Position numbers and translations under genes: made by a program. The notes beneath the pieces were generated by a model that ran no database searches, had not been told where the DNA came from, and saw only the letters and a list, made by a program, of their open reading frames with translations. From [Borrelia] lusitaniae (lineage in GTDB: Bacteria; Spirochaetota; Spirochaetia; Borreliales; Borreliaceae): a stretch of 64,000 bases of DNA. This document shows, one piece after another, positions 1-9,118 of this stretch (its first letter is position 1; each line of letters begins with the position of its first letter). The stretch is from positions 839,615-903,614 of the forward strand of contig NZ_CP124050.1 of assembly GCF_030440365.1 (NCBI RefSeq). Reading direction: 5' to 3'.

Positions 1-2439
1 ACAAAAAGAGAAAATGTTCCAATGTGTGGAGTGCCTTGTCATACTAGTAAAGAATATATAAGAAAATTGATTTTATTTGATAAAAAGGTTGCAATTTGTG
101 AACAATTGTCTAATTCTACTTCTGTGGGACCTTTAGAAAGAGAAGTTGTCGAGGTGATAATCCCGGGCGTTATTATTGATGAAGATTTTTTAAATGATGA
201 TGCTAATAACTATTTAGTTGCTATTAGTGATTATAAAAATTATTATTCATTTTCTTATATAGATTTATCTACTTCTAGTCTTGGAATAATGTTTTATGAG
301 AATAGTTTTTTTGAAAAACTTAAAAGGGATCTTGAGAAATACTCCCCTAAAGAGATAATAGTTTCTGAAGACTTTTATTATGAATACTCAGAGAAGCTTA
401 ATCTTAGTCGGTTTTTAATTAACAGAGTGCCTTCTTGGCATCTTGATAAGGATATTGCAATAAAAACAATAAAGGAGCATTTTAACATACTTGGATTGAG
501 TTCTCTTGGATTTGATGAGGAGAAGCCTTACTATATTTCAATTTCTCTTATTATAAATCATATAAAAAATAATTTAAAAAATTTATTAAGCAATATTGAT
601 AAAATAGATATTAATAATGATTCTTCTTACATGTTTATTGATGATGTAACTCAAGTGAATCTTGAGCTTGTAAAAAATAATAATGATTTTTCTTCTCAAT
701 ATTCATTATATTCTGTTTTAAATGATTGTAAAACCGCAATGGGAAAAAGACTTTTGCGGGAATTTATTTTAAATCCAATTTTAAATATTTCTGAGATTAA
801 TACCAGGCTAGATCATGTTGAATTTTTTTGCAAAAATATTAGCTTAGCTATGGCCTTAAGAGAAGCTTTTGCTAATATATGGGATATTGAGAGAATAATA
901 TCTAGGATTCAGATGAAAAGGTATATTAAAAAAGATTTTTTATTTATTGAAAAAGCTCTTTCTGTATTTTTTTTGGCAAAAAAGTTATTTGAAAAGCATA
1001 ATTTTGATTATTGGAATTTCGATAAGTTTGAAGAAGATAGTGTTTCTAAGGTTTGTTTTTTGATAAATAGTGCAATTTCAAGCTCAACTGATGAGCTTAT
1101 TAAAAGAGGTTATAATTTAAAGTTAGACAGTTTAAAGGATTTAAAGATTAATGCAAATAAATATATTGATGAATATCTTGAATCAGAGAGATTGCTTAGC
1201 AAGATCAATAATCTAAAGATTCGAAAAACCAATAATAGGGGATTATTTTTTGAGGTTACAAAAAGTAATTATGCTCAAGTGCCATCTCATTTTATGGAAA
1301 GTCAAACTTTAAATTCTTCAAAAAGATATAAAACAGAAAAACTTATTTCTCTTGAAGCAGATATTAATAGTGCTGAAGACAGTGTGGTTGCTTTTGAACA
1401 AGAAATTTTTGATGAAATAGCATCAAATGTTGTTAAACATAATAAAGTTCTCAAGAAGGTTTCAGAATTTTTTGCATATATTGATTTAGTTGTTAACTTT
1501 GGTTATTTGGCAAAAAAAAATGAATATAAAAGGCCTGTGTTGACATATGATAAAGAAATTTTTCTTGACAAATCCCGGCATCCTGTTGTTGAGCACTATG
1601 TGAAAAACAGTAAAATCTTTACTGAAAATTTTGTAAAAATTGATAAAGAAAGGTATTTTTGTTTAATTACTGGTCCTAATATGGCAGGTAAATCAACCTA
1701 TTTGCGTCAAGTGGCTTTAATTACTTTAATGGCACACATAGGTTCTTTTGTGCCAGCTTCTAAGGCCTTAATAGGCATTACAGATAAAATTTTTTGCAGA
1801 ATTGGAGCAAGTGATAATATTGCTAAAGGGCAATCCACTTTTTTGGTTGAAATGAACGAAACGGCTAATATTTTAAGAAATGCAACAGAAAAGAGCTTAA
1901 TAATTATGGATGAAGTTGGAAGAGGTACTAGTACAAATGATGGTCTTGCTATTGCGTATTCTATTATAGAATATATTTTAGAGTCTATTAAAGCTAGAAG
2001 TTTGTTTGCTACACATTTTCATGAACTTTCGGCTATTAATCATAAAGCTTTTATTAATCTTTCAATGAAAATTGCAAAGCAAGGCAGAGATCTTGTTTTC
2101 TTAAGAGAGGTTGAAGAAAAGCCATCTCTTAATTCTTATGGGATTTATGTTGCTCGCATGGCAGGACTTCCTTTAAGGGTAATAGATAGAGCTAATTTTA
2201 TTCTAGAAAGTTTGGTGAGTCGAGAGCATAGTTCTTTTTTAGAATTTCTTCCTAATATTTCTTATGATAACTATGATAAAGAGATCTTGAAAGATGAGCC
2301 TGATGTTCATGTAAAATTAAACGAGTATTTAGAGTTAAAAAATTTTATTTCTAGCATAGATATTAATAATATCACCCCTTTTCAATCAATTGAGTTGCTA
2401 AATCAAATTGTTTTAAAAGTTATTTCTCAGTCCAGTTAG
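1..2439 (+). CDS. mutS: DNA mismatch repair protein MutS (5' end outside window)
   Basis: Recognises base mismatches and small loops and starts mismatch repair. The frame is open from base 1; the first visible residues lead into the conserved CGVP(C)H segment of the MutS N-terminal domain, so roughly the first 50 residues, including the mismatch-contacting Phe-x-Glu, lie upstream. The C-terminal ABC-type ATPase is complete: Walker A GPNMAGKST (from base 1672), Walker B with DEVGRGTST (about 1909-1930), and the FATHFHEL motif. The connector, lever and clamp regions fill the middle. The visible part is 812 residues, against about 860 for the family. The stop is followed one base later by the start of the comF-like gene, so the two are probably co-transcribed. 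Confidence 0.96.
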   Translation, partial: TKRENVPMCGVPCHTSKEYIRKLILFDKKVAICEQLSNSTSVGPLEREVVEVIIPGVIIDEDFLNDDANNYLVAISDYKNYYSFSYIDLSTSSLGIMFYENSFFEKLKRDLEKYSPKEIIVSEDFYYEYSEKLNLSRFLINRVPSWHLDKDIAIKTIKEHFNILGLSSLGFDEEKPYYISISLIINHIKNNLKNLLSNIDKIDINNDSSYMFIDDVTQVNLELVKNNNDFSSQYSLYSVLNDCKTAMGKRLLREFILNPILNISEINTRLDHVEFFCKNISLAMALREAFANIWDIERIISRIQMKRYIKKDFLFIEKALSVFFLAKKLFEKHNFDYWNFDKFEEDSVSKVCFLINSAISSSTDELIKRGYNLKLDSLKDLKINANKYIDEYLESERLLSKINNLKIRKTNNRGLFFEVTKSNYAQVPSHFMESQTLNSSKRYKTEKLISLEADINSAEDSVVAFEQEIFDEIASNVVKHNKVLKKVSEFFAYIDLVVNFGYLAKKNEYKRPVLTYDKEIFLDKSRHPVVEHYVKNSKIFTENFVKIDKERYFCLITGPNMAGKSTYLRQVALITLMAHIGSFVPASKALIGITDKIFCRIGASDNIAKGQSTFLVEMNETANILRNATEKSLIIMDEVGRGTSTNDGLAIAYSIIEYILESIKARSLFATHFHELSAINHKAFINLSMKIAKQGRDLVFLREVEEKPSLNSYGIYVARMAGLPLRVIDRANFILESLVSREHSSFLEFLPNISYDNYDKEILKDEPDVHVKLNEYLELKNFISSIDINNITPFQSIELLNQIVLKVISQSS

Positions 2440-2440
2440 T

Positions 2441-3058
2441 ATGAGCTATTTAAATATTTTAAAGAGTATATTTTTGCCCTTTTGTGTTTATTGTCAAAAA
2501 AGATATGTATCTTCTAATGCTCTTTGTGACCAATGTAGGTTACTTTTTAATTTTAAAATCAAATCCGATGAGAATTTAATTTATTTTTTTGAATATAAAG
2601 AGCATTATAAATCTTTGATTTTGTCTTATAAAAGAGATGCTCAAAAGTCAATTGGTAGATTTTTAGCAAGTGGAATTGCTAAATGCTTAAGTAATATTGA
2701 TTTTGATCAAATAGTAACTGTTCCTTGTAGCTTTAAAAGAAAATTATTTTATGGTTTTGATCATATGGAGTATATTGGTATTTTATTGAGTCGTTTTGGT
2801 TTTAATTATGCAAATTGTTTTTCAAGAAAGTATGGGAAAAGTCAAAAGCTAATGAAAGGAAATCTCAGATTTAGAAATCTTGAAAATAAAATTAAATTAA
2901 GATCAAAGTATAAAAATTTTCAACTCAAAAAGATTGTTTTACTTGATGATATTGTTACTACAGGAACATCTATGTGTATTTGTGAAGATCTTATTATGCA
3001 ATTTGGAGCCTGTAAAGTTATAAGGCTTGCGTTGGCCAAATCTTATAATTTGGTTTAA
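2441..3058 (+). CDS. ComF-family phosphoribosyltransferase-like protein
   Basis: A 205-residue protein of the ComFC/amidophosphoribosyltransferase-like family. The N-terminus carries a four-cysteine ribbon (CVYC ... CDQC, about residues 16-33). The C-terminal half has the type I phosphoribosyltransferase PRPP loop, LLDDIVTTGTS (about bases 2938-2970). In naturally competent bacteria ComFC works in DNA uptake, but spirochetes of this group are not known to be competent, so the actual substrate is unknown. The ATG lies one base after the mutS stop, which implies translational coupling. A strong hairpin at 3115-3142 follows. Confidence 0.85.
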   Translation: MSYLNILKSIFLPFCVYCQKRYVSSNALCDQCRLLFNFKIKSDENLIYFFEYKEHYKSLILSYKRDAQKSIGRFLASGIAKCLSNIDFDQIVTVPCSFKRKLFYGFDHMEYIGILLSRFGFNYANCFSRKYGKSQKLMKGNLRFRNLENKIKLRSKYKNFQLKKIVLLDDIVTTGTSMCICEDLIMQFGACKVIRLALAKSYNLV

Positions 3059-3060
3059 TA

Positions 3061-3088
3061 TTGACATTATTTTTTCTAAGTGTTAACC
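3061..3088 (+). promoter_or_regulatory. possible promoter ahead of rimP-nusA-infB
   Basis: A perfect TTGACA (-35) lies at 3061-3066, directly after the comF stop. The -10 match at the right distance is poor (TTAACC, 3083-3088). If used, it would place the 3115-3142 hairpin inside the rimP leader. The -35 is seen directly; its use is inferred. Confidence 0.3.
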
Positions 3089-3114
3089 TTGAACTAAGGT
3101 TTAGTTATGTATTT

Positions 3115-3142
3115 AATAAGGTTCTTTTAAAAGAACCTTATT
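3115..3142 (+). terminator. perfect 28-nt palindromic hairpin with U-rich tail
   Basis: The arms AATAAGGTTCTTTT and AAAAGAACCTTATT are exactly complementary with no spacer, and ATTTTT follows. This has the form of a Rho-independent terminator for mutS-comF. It sits only 16 bases before the rimP start, so it could instead be an attenuator-type leader element of the rimP-nusA-infB operon if transcription starts upstream. Confidence 0.65.
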
Positions 3143-3158
3143 ATTTTTAGGAATGTAG

Positions 3159-3596
3159 TTGATTAAATATTTTGATAAAAATAATGAAGTTTATAATTTA
3201 ATAAAAAATTTAACAGAACGCTTAAATCTTGAAATATTAGAAGTTAATATCTTTAGAAATAAAAATAGTGGAAAAATTCAAATAGTTCTTTATAGTAAAA
3301 ATTTCTCTTTAGGTATTGATTTGCTTAGTGATTTGCATAAGATGATTTTATTAATTTTGGAAGCAAATCTTAAATATAGTTTTACTTTGGAACTTTCTAC
3401 TCCAGGAATAGATAGAAGAATAAAAAGTGACAGAGAGTTTCAAATTTTTGAAGGTAAAAAGATTAAGTTGATGCTAGATAATGAATTTGAAGAAGGTTTT
3501 ATATTAGAATCAAAATCAGAAAGTTTTATTTTTAAAACAGATAGCAAAGAATTAAATGTTTTTTATAGCGATGTTAAGAAGGCCAGATTAGTTTAA
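3159..3596 (+). CDS. rimP: ribosome maturation factor RimP
   Basis: Assists late 30S subunit maturation. The 145-residue length and the family core [14 protein letters not shown] (about residues 80-93, the RimP 'E.SSPG.DRPL' region) support the call, as does its place directly upstream of nusA and infB, the classic bacterial order. The start is TTG at 3159, because the ATG at 3153 is followed at once by a stop; TAGGAA just upstream can act as the ribosome-binding site. Divergent in sequence, so assignment rests on motif plus context. Confidence 0.9.
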   Translation: MIKYFDKNNEVYNLIKNLTERLNLEILEVNIFRNKNSGKIQIVLYSKNFSLGIDLLSDLHKMILLILEANLKYSFTLELSTPGIDRRIKSDREFQIFEGKKIKLMLDNEFEEGFILESKSESFIFKTDSKELNVFYSDVKKARLV

Positions 3597-3609
3597 GGAG
3601 GAAGTTTGG

Positions 3610-5058
3610 ATGATAAAGGGCACGGGACATATGATTGTAAATATTGCAAATGATCGCAGTATGAGTATAGATTCTATTAGGAAAACAATTAAAGAATCAG
3701 TATTGATAGCTTATAAAAAGTATTTTGGAAGCAATGAGAATGCTTTTATCAAGTTTGATGATGATACGGGAGATTTGGGAGTTTATGCAAAAAAGAAAAT
3801 TGTAGAAGAGGTAAAAGATTCTTTGCTTGAAATATTAGAAAAAGATATCTCAAGAGAAAATATTGTAGAGGGGAATTATGCTTACATTGAAATTAATCCT
3901 AAAGTTTTTGATAGGCTTTCTATTCAGGTTGCAAAACAAAGAACCAAAAATGATTTACAAGGAATTGAGGATAATGAGATTCTATCAGAATTTAAAAGCA
4001 AGTTGAATAAAGTTGTTATTGGGTATGTTCAACAAAATAGAAATGGCGATCTTTATGTTAATCTTGGCAATGCGGATGGTATAATTCCTAAAAAGTATCA
4101 GTCCCCAAGAGAAATTTATAACCTCAATGATAAGATTAGAGTTTTAGTTTATAATGTCAAAAAGGGTAAAAATGGCGTTGAAGTTATTCTTTCTAGAACT
4201 CATCCAAAGTTTATTGAAGAGCTTTTAGCACTTGAAATTCCTGAAATTGAAGAAGGCATTATTAAGATTCATAAAATAGTTCGTGATCCAGGTTACAGAA
4301 TCAAAGTTGCTGTTTATTCTGAAAAAGAAGAGATTGATCCTGTTGGTCCTTGTATAGGGCAAAAAGGAGTCAGAATTCAATCTATAATTAAGGAACTTGA
4401 AGGAGAAAAAATCGATATTATTCCTTATAGTAAAGACATTAAAGAATTCATAAAGGATTCTTTAACCCCTTCTAAAGTAGATCATGTTTATATTCTTGAT
4501 GAGGATTTGCATAAGGCTTTAGTAGTTGTTAGTGATGATCAACTTTCTCTTGCTATAGGTAAAATGGGTCAAAATGTTAGACTTGCTAATAGACTTCTTG
4601 ACTGGGCCATTGATGTTAAGACTACCAGCCAATTTGCAGAAATGAAAGCTAATTCAGAGTTTGAGCAAGAAACGCTTGAAATGTTTGATAAAGTTATGCA
4701 AGATGTTGTTGAAGAGGAACAATTTGAGGAGATTAGTAAAATAAGTGATCTTAAATTGCTCGATTCTTCTGTTATTTCTAATTTATCAAAAGAGGGGCTT
4801 GATGATATTAACAATTTTTTACAAGCAGATGAAGGGGTGCTTTTTAATCTTGGAGTAGGTTATGAAAAACAAGAAGAAATTAACAAAATATTAAAAGAAG
4901 GGATGATAATAATTGCTAATGATAATGATGAGTCTATAGAAAAGATAGAAGAAGATGAAGAGCTTCTTTGTCCTGAATGTGGTGTTGTTATTAATGAAAA
5001 TATGACTTTCTGTCCGGGTTGTAAAATAGGGCTTAGTTTTGAGTTTGAGGAGGAGTAA
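3610..5058 (+). CDS. nusA: transcription termination/antitermination factor NusA with C-terminal zinc ribbon
   Basis: Binds RNA polymerase and nascent RNA to modulate pausing, termination and antitermination. A 482-residue protein: N-terminal polymerase-binding domain (1-130), S1 domain (about 133-198), and two KH domains (about 224-345) with the typical VGPCIGQKGVRIQ and SLAIGKMGQNVRLA signatures. A long acidic tail (about 350-450) follows. Unusually, the protein ends in a four-cysteine zinc-ribbon motif, C454-x2-C457-x10-C468-x2-C471, in place of the acidic repeats seen in enteric NusA. A good AAGGAGG site precedes the ATG. The stop lies two bases before the infB start. Confidence 0.96.
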   Translation: MIKGTGHMIVNIANDRSMSIDSIRKTIKESVLIAYKKYFGSNENAFIKFDDDTGDLGVYAKKKIVEEVKDSLLEILEKDISRENIVEGNYAYIEINPKVFDRLSIQVAKQRTKNDLQGIEDNEILSEFKSKLNKVVIGYVQQNRNGDLYVNLGNADGIIPKKYQSPREIYNLNDKIRVLVYNVKKGKNGVEVILSRTHPKFIEELLALEIPEIEEGIIKIHKIVRDPGYRIKVAVYSEKEEIDPVGPCIGQKGVRIQSIIKELEGEKIDIIPYSKDIKEFIKDSLTPSKVDHVYILDEDLHKALVVVSDDQLSLAIGKMGQNVRLANRLLDWAIDVKTTSQFAEMKANSEFEQETLEMFDKVMQDVVEEEQFEEISKISDLKLLDSSVISNLSKEGLDDINNFLQADEGVLFNLGVGYEKQEEINKILKEGMIIIANDNDESIEKIEEDEELLCPECGVVINENMTFCPGCKIGLSFEFEEE

Positions 5059-5060
5059 AT

Positions 5061-7709
5061 TTGTCGAAAAATATTGATGATATTAAAAATGAAGATGGTA
5101 AAAAAATTAAAATTATTAAGCTGAGAAAAAAGGTAGTAAAAATTGTAACGCACAATGATTTAAGCGGTAAAAATAATTCAAATAGTTCTATTGATTCGCA
5201 TAAGCACAATAACAAAGCTGAATATACTCAAAACAGAGACAATAGAACTGGTGGGTATACTCAAAACAGAGACAATAGAACTGGTGGGTATACTCAAAAC
5301 AGAGACAATAGAACTGGTGGGTATACTCAAAACAGGGACAATAGAACTGGTGGGTATACTCAAAACAGAGACAATAGAACTGGTGGGTATACTCAAAACA
5401 GAGACAATAGAACTGGTGGGTATACTCAAAACAGGGACAATAGAACTGGTGGGTATACTCAAAACAGAGACAATAGAACTGGTGGGTATACTCAAAACAG
5501 GGACAATAGAACTGGTGGGTATACTCAAAACAGGGACAATAGAACTGGTGGGTATACTCAAAACAGAGACAATAGAACTGGTGGGTATACTCAAAACAGA
5601 GACAATAGAACTGGTGGGTATACTCAAAACAGAGACGGTGCGTCTTCTCAGTATCAAGGCTCCACAAGTAAAACATATGTTGCTAAAAATAACTCTCAAA
5701 ATAAATATACTACTTCCACGTCTTTTAGAAGAATTATAAAAGCCAAAGTCCCCGCTATTGTTAGTAGCCCATCTTCATCAGATTCTGAGAATAGTAAAGA
5801 GTTAAATCGTAAGCTTGGTGAGAAGAAAAAACAGCAACAAGAAAGTCAAAAAAGCTATAAGAGAAAAAAAGCAGAAACTGAGAGTAAAACAATTGAACAA
5901 AAGGTTTTTGAACAACTTCAAAAAAAGAAAAGAGAAAATTTAGCTAACCCTATTCCAAAATCAATTGATATTATGGGTAGCATTACTGTTTCTGATCTTG
6001 CAAGAAAAATGAATTTAAAATCTTCTGATTTGATTGCTAAATTAATGGCTTTAGGTGTAATGGTTACTATTAATGAAAAGATAGATTCTGATACGGCAAC
6101 TATTTTAGTTGAAGAATATGGTTCAAAAGTTAATGTTGTTTCTATTTATGATGAAACGGTTATAGAAGAAGAATTAGGAGATCAGAGCAAATTAATTGAA
6201 AAGCCCCCTGTTATTACAATAATGGGGCATGTTGATCATGGTAAAACTAAGCTACTTTCTGTGCTTCAAAATATAGATATAAATCAAACAGAGTCCGGTG
6301 GTATTACTCAGCATATTGGAGCTTATACTATTGTTTATAATGACCGGGAAATAACATTTTTAGACACTCCTGGTCATGAAGCTTTTACTATGATGAGAAG
6401 TCGTGGAGCTCAAGTTACAGATATTGTTGTTCTTGTTGTGTCAGCAATTGATGGTGTTATGCCTCAAACTATTGAAGCTATTAATCATGCAAAAGAAGCA
6501 AATGTTCCAATTATTGTTGCTATAAATAAGATTGATTTGCCAGATTCAAATCCTGATAAGATTAAGCATCAGCTTTCAGAATATGACTTGGTTCCTGAAG
6601 ATTGGGGAGGAGACACTATTTTTGTGTTGATTTCTGCTCTTAAAAATATAGGAATTTCTGAACTTCTTGATATGATTCTTTTACAGTCAGATATGATGGG
6701 GTTAAAGGCAAACCCATCTAAGAGAGCTGTTGGAAAAATAATTGATGCCAAGATTGATTTGGGGCGCGGAATAGTTTGTTCTGTTATTATTGAGGATGGA
6801 ACTCTTTATGTAGGAGATTCTTTTGTAGGTGGAGCATGCTACGGTAAAGTTAAGGCATTAATTAGTGATAAGGGTGTTTCTGTTAAGAGTGTTGGGCCTG
6901 CTAAAGCTATTAGTGTTTTGGGATTTTCTTCAATGCCTCAAGCCGGTGATCCTTTTCAAGTAACTAAAACTGAAAAGGAAGCAAAATTGATCAGTTCCAA
7001 AAGGCAAGATCTTAAAAAATATGAATCTTCTAAAAATGTAAAGAAAGTTACCATGCTAAATCTTTATGATTCAATCAAAGAAGGAGCACTCAAAGAGCTT
7101 AAAATAATTTTAAAAGCAGATGTTCAAGGCTCAGTTGAAGCTTTAAAGAACTCTCTTGAAAAATTAACAAACGATGAGGTTAGGGTAAGGGTTGTGCATT
7201 CATCAGCAGGTGTAATAACCGAAACAGATATTAGCTTTGCTTCAGCAAGCGATGCTATTGTTATTGGATTTCATGTAAGACCTACTGCAAAAGCCCAGAT
7301 GCTTGCAGATCAGGAAAAAGTTGAGATTAGAAAGTATAATATTATTTATGATGCTATAAGTGATGTTAAATCAGTTCTTGAGGGGATGCTTGAACCAGAT
7401 GTTGAGCAGCAGTTTATTGGTTTTGCTGAGGTGAGAGCTGTAATAAATGTTCCTAAAGTTGGGGTAATAGCTGGTTGCTATGTTTCTAAGGGGCTAATAA
7501 AACGAGATGCGATTACTAATGTAATGAGAGATGGTTTGCAGATTCATTCTGGTAAAATCTCATCTTTAAAGCGATTTAAAGATGATGTTAAAGAAGTTGC
7601 TGAGCAATATGAGTGTGGTATTATGATTGATAACTATGCTAATATTAAAGAAGGAGATATAATTGAAGCATTTGAGATAAAAAAGGTAAAAAGAACTTTT
7701 AAAACTTAG
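5061..7709 (+). CDS. infB: translation initiation factor IF-2 with 11-residue tandem repeats
   Basis: GTPase that brings initiator tRNA to the ribosome. The 882-residue protein starts with TTG behind GAGGAGGAG, which overlaps the nusA end. The N-terminal third is low complexity: residues 55-192 are a tandem array of YTQNRDNRTGG units, then a Ser/Lys/Gln-rich charged linker. A short IF2 N-terminal domain (SDLARKMNLKSSDLI, about 310-360) precedes the G domain, with G1 GHVDHGKT at 389-396, then DTPGHE and NKID. Domains II-IV complete the C-terminus. The core is fully conserved; the repeat region is the odd part and looks intrinsically disordered. Confidence 0.97.
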   Translation: MSKNIDDIKNEDGKKIKIIKLRKKVVKIVTHNDLSGKNNSNSSIDSHKHNNKAEYTQNRDNRTGGYTQNRDNRTGGYTQNRDNRTGGYTQNRDNRTGGYTQNRDNRTGGYTQNRDNRTGGYTQNRDNRTGGYTQNRDNRTGGYTQNRDNRTGGYTQNRDNRTGGYTQNRDNRTGGYTQNRDNRTGGYTQNRDGASSQYQGSTSKTYVAKNNSQNKYTTSTSFRRIIKAKVPAIVSSPSSSDSENSKELNRKLGEKKKQQQESQKSYKRKKAETESKTIEQKVFEQLQKKKRENLANPIPKSIDIMGSITVSDLARKMNLKSSDLIAKLMALGVMVTINEKIDSDTATILVEEYGSKVNVVSIYDETVIEEELGDQSKLIEKPPVITIMGHVDHGKTKLLSVLQNIDINQTESGGITQHIGAYTIVYNDREITFLDTPGHEAFTMMRSRGAQVTDIVVLVVSAIDGVMPQTIEAINHAKEANVPIIVAINKIDLPDSNPDKIKHQLSEYDLVPEDWGGDTIFVLISALKNIGISELLDMILLQSDMMGLKANPSKRAVGKIIDAKIDLGRGIVCSVIIEDGTLYVGDSFVGGACYGKVKALISDKGVSVKSVGPAKAISVLGFSSMPQAGDPFQVTKTEKEAKLISSKRQDLKKYESSKNVKKVTMLNLYDSIKEGALKELKIILKADVQGSVEALKNSLEKLTNDEVRVRVVHSSAGVITETDISFASASDAIVIGFHVRPTAKAQMLADQEKVEIRKYNIIYDAISDVKSVLEGMLEPDVEQQFIGFAEVRAVINVPKVGVIAGCYVSKGLIKRDAITNVMRDGLQIHSGKISSLKRFKDDVKEVAEQYECGIMIDNYANIKEGDIIEAFEIKKVKRTFKT
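5223..5636 (+). repeat. 33-bp tandem repeat inside infB (12 full copies plus 18 bases)
   Basis: Twelve complete 33-bp units run from 5223 to 5618, then the first 18 bases of a thirteenth unit. Each encodes YTQNRDNRTGG. The only difference I see between copies is one silent third-position change, AGA or AGG for the Arg codon; AGG occurs in copies 4, 7, 9 and 10. Since 33 is a multiple of 3, gain or loss of units keeps the frame. The unit lacks stops in several other frames, which produces long spurious open frames on both strands. Confidence 0.97.
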
Positions 7710-7730
7710 CATTGCTTTAATTTATATTAT

Positions 7731-8099
7731 GTGTTTATGTATAAGGATATAAAAAAGTTTAAACTTGAGAGTTTTATTGCTCAAGAAATTGGCAATTTAA
7801 TAGTAACTAGGGGGATTAAAGATCCCAGAATTCATTCATTTTTAACTGTGGTTAAGGTAGAATTTTCAAAAGATTTAATAAATGCTAAAGTGTTTATAGG
7901 CTCTATCAAAGAAGGTGCTTCTTTGGATAATGCAGTTAAAGCTTTAAATAATGCTAAGGGATTTATTCAAAGTCAAATTATTAAGCGAATTAAAGTTAGA
8001 AATACTCCTAAATTATTATTTGTTAAGGATGATTCTCTTTCTAAATCATTTTATGTTAATAAGATGATTGAAGGATTAAACACTACAAGAGAGAATTAA
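7731..8099 (+). CDS. rbfA: ribosome-binding factor A
   Basis: Binds the 30S subunit and is needed for processing of the 16S rRNA 5' end. The 122-residue protein has the family pattern: an N-terminal helix ([13 protein letters not shown]), then [29 protein letters not shown] and a C-terminal [15 protein letters not shown] segment. It lies between infB and truB, the common bacterial order. The start is uncertain: GTG at 7731 or ATG at 7737 (two residues shorter), neither with a clear ribosome-binding site. Confidence 0.92.
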   Translation: MFMYKDIKKFKLESFIAQEIGNLIVTRGIKDPRIHSFLTVVKVEFSKDLINAKVFIGSIKEGASLDNAVKALNNAKGFIQSQIIKRIKVRNTPKLLFVKDDSLSKSFYVNKMIEGLNTTREN

Positions 8100-8101
8100 A
8101 T

Positions 8102-8950
8102 TTGGAAAATGGATTCCTTTTAATTAATAAAGAACAAGGCAAAACTTCTTTTGAAACTCTTTTTCCTATAAAAAAATATTTTAATACAAATCATGTTGGG
8201 CATGCTGGTACGCTTGATAAATTTGCAAGTGGAGTTTTGATTGCTCTTGTGGGAAAATATACGAAGCTTGCAAGCTATTTTACTTCTTTAGATAAAGAGT
8301 ATGTAGCAGAATTTAGATTTGGATTAGAAACAGATACTCTTGATCCAAATGGAAGAATAGTTAATAAAATAGATTATATCCCTAATTTAGAGGATATATC
8401 TTTAAAGCTTAAGGATTTTTTAGGAGAGATTTATCAAAGTCCTCCGAGATTTTCTTCTGTTCATATTAATGGTAGCAGGGCTTATAAACTTGCTTTGAAT
8501 GGAAAATCTTTTGAAATTAAAAAAAGAAGAGTAAATGTTTATGATATTCAAATATTAAACTACGATTTTAGCTCTTCTTTGCTTAGTTTAAAAATTAGTT
8601 GTTCAAAAGGTACTTATATTAGGAGTATTGCAAGAGATTTGGCTTACTCTTTAAATTCTTGCGCGTATGTTAGTAATTTAAAAAGAACTAAAGTAGGTAT
8701 GTTTCAATTAAAAGATTCCATATTGTGTAAAGATTTGAGTAAAGCTTTCTTGATTAGTTTAGAATCTTTAAGAAGTTTTGAAAAGGTTTACATTGATTCT
8801 AGTAAGATAAATCTTGTTAAAAATGGGGCTTACGTTGAAATTCAAATCAATATTAATGAATTTAAGATTTTAAAATCCAGAGAAGAGAAAATATTGGCGG
8901 TCATTAAAGGAATAGATTTAAATAAATATAAATATGTTATTATTTATTAA
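8102..8950 (+). CDS. truB: tRNA pseudouridine-55 synthase TruB
   Basis: Forms pseudouridine 55 in the T loop of tRNAs. The 282-residue protein has the TruB motif GHAGTLDKFASGVL with catalytic Asp39, the KEYVAEFRFG strand, and the second motif CSKGTYIRSIARDLA. The start is TTG at 8102, two bases after the rbfA stop; no in-frame ATG lies nearby. It is the last gene of the rimP-to-truB group before an independent rpsO promoter. Confidence 0.95.
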   Translation: MENGFLLINKEQGKTSFETLFPIKKYFNTNHVGHAGTLDKFASGVLIALVGKYTKLASYFTSLDKEYVAEFRFGLETDTLDPNGRIVNKIDYIPNLEDISLKLKDFLGEIYQSPPRFSSVHINGSRAYKLALNGKSFEIKKRRVNVYDIQILNYDFSSSLLSLKISCSKGTYIRSIARDLAYSLNSCAYVSNLKRTKVGMFQLKDSILCKDLSKAFLISLESLRSFEKVYIDSSKINLVKNGAYVEIQININEFKILKSREEKILAVIKGIDLNKYKYVIIY

Positions 8951-8993
8951 TTTTCTTTTTTTTAAAAGATTTAAAAATTTATTATTAAAAATA

Positions 8994-9006
8994 ACCCGAA
9001 AAGGGT
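8994..9006 (+). terminator. weak GC hairpin after truB
   Basis: ACCC and GGGT arms enclose a GAAAA loop, followed by AAATTATTTTT. The stem is only four pairs, though its G/C pairs are notable in such AT-rich DNA. It lies between the truB stop and the rpsO promoter, so a weak terminator is the simplest reading. Confidence 0.4.
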
Positions 9007-9015
9007 AAATTATTT

Positions 9016-9044
9016 TTGTGATTTTTAAGAAAAAATATTATAAT
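9016..9044 (+). promoter_or_regulatory. sigma-70-type promoter for rpsO-pnp
   Basis: TTGTGA (-35, 9016-9021) and a perfect TATAAT (-10, 9039-9044) are separated by 17 bases. Transcription would start near 9051, giving a leader of about 65 bases before rpsO. This is the best-formed promoter I see in the window. Confidence 0.7.
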
Positions 9045-9118
9045 CTATCATAGTAGTTAGTTTAAATTATAGCAAGAGGTTTTTTAGAGCTTTGCTATAA
9101 TGGTAGAGGAGTTGCTTT

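Noticed and set aside
5223..5636. CRISPR-like array
   Set aside because: Units are contiguous with no spacers and are translated in frame as part of IF2.
5178..5739. Long open frames on both strands across the infB repeats
   Set aside because: They arise because a 33-bp unit without stops is repeated in frame; they have no start context or family features and lie fully within infB.
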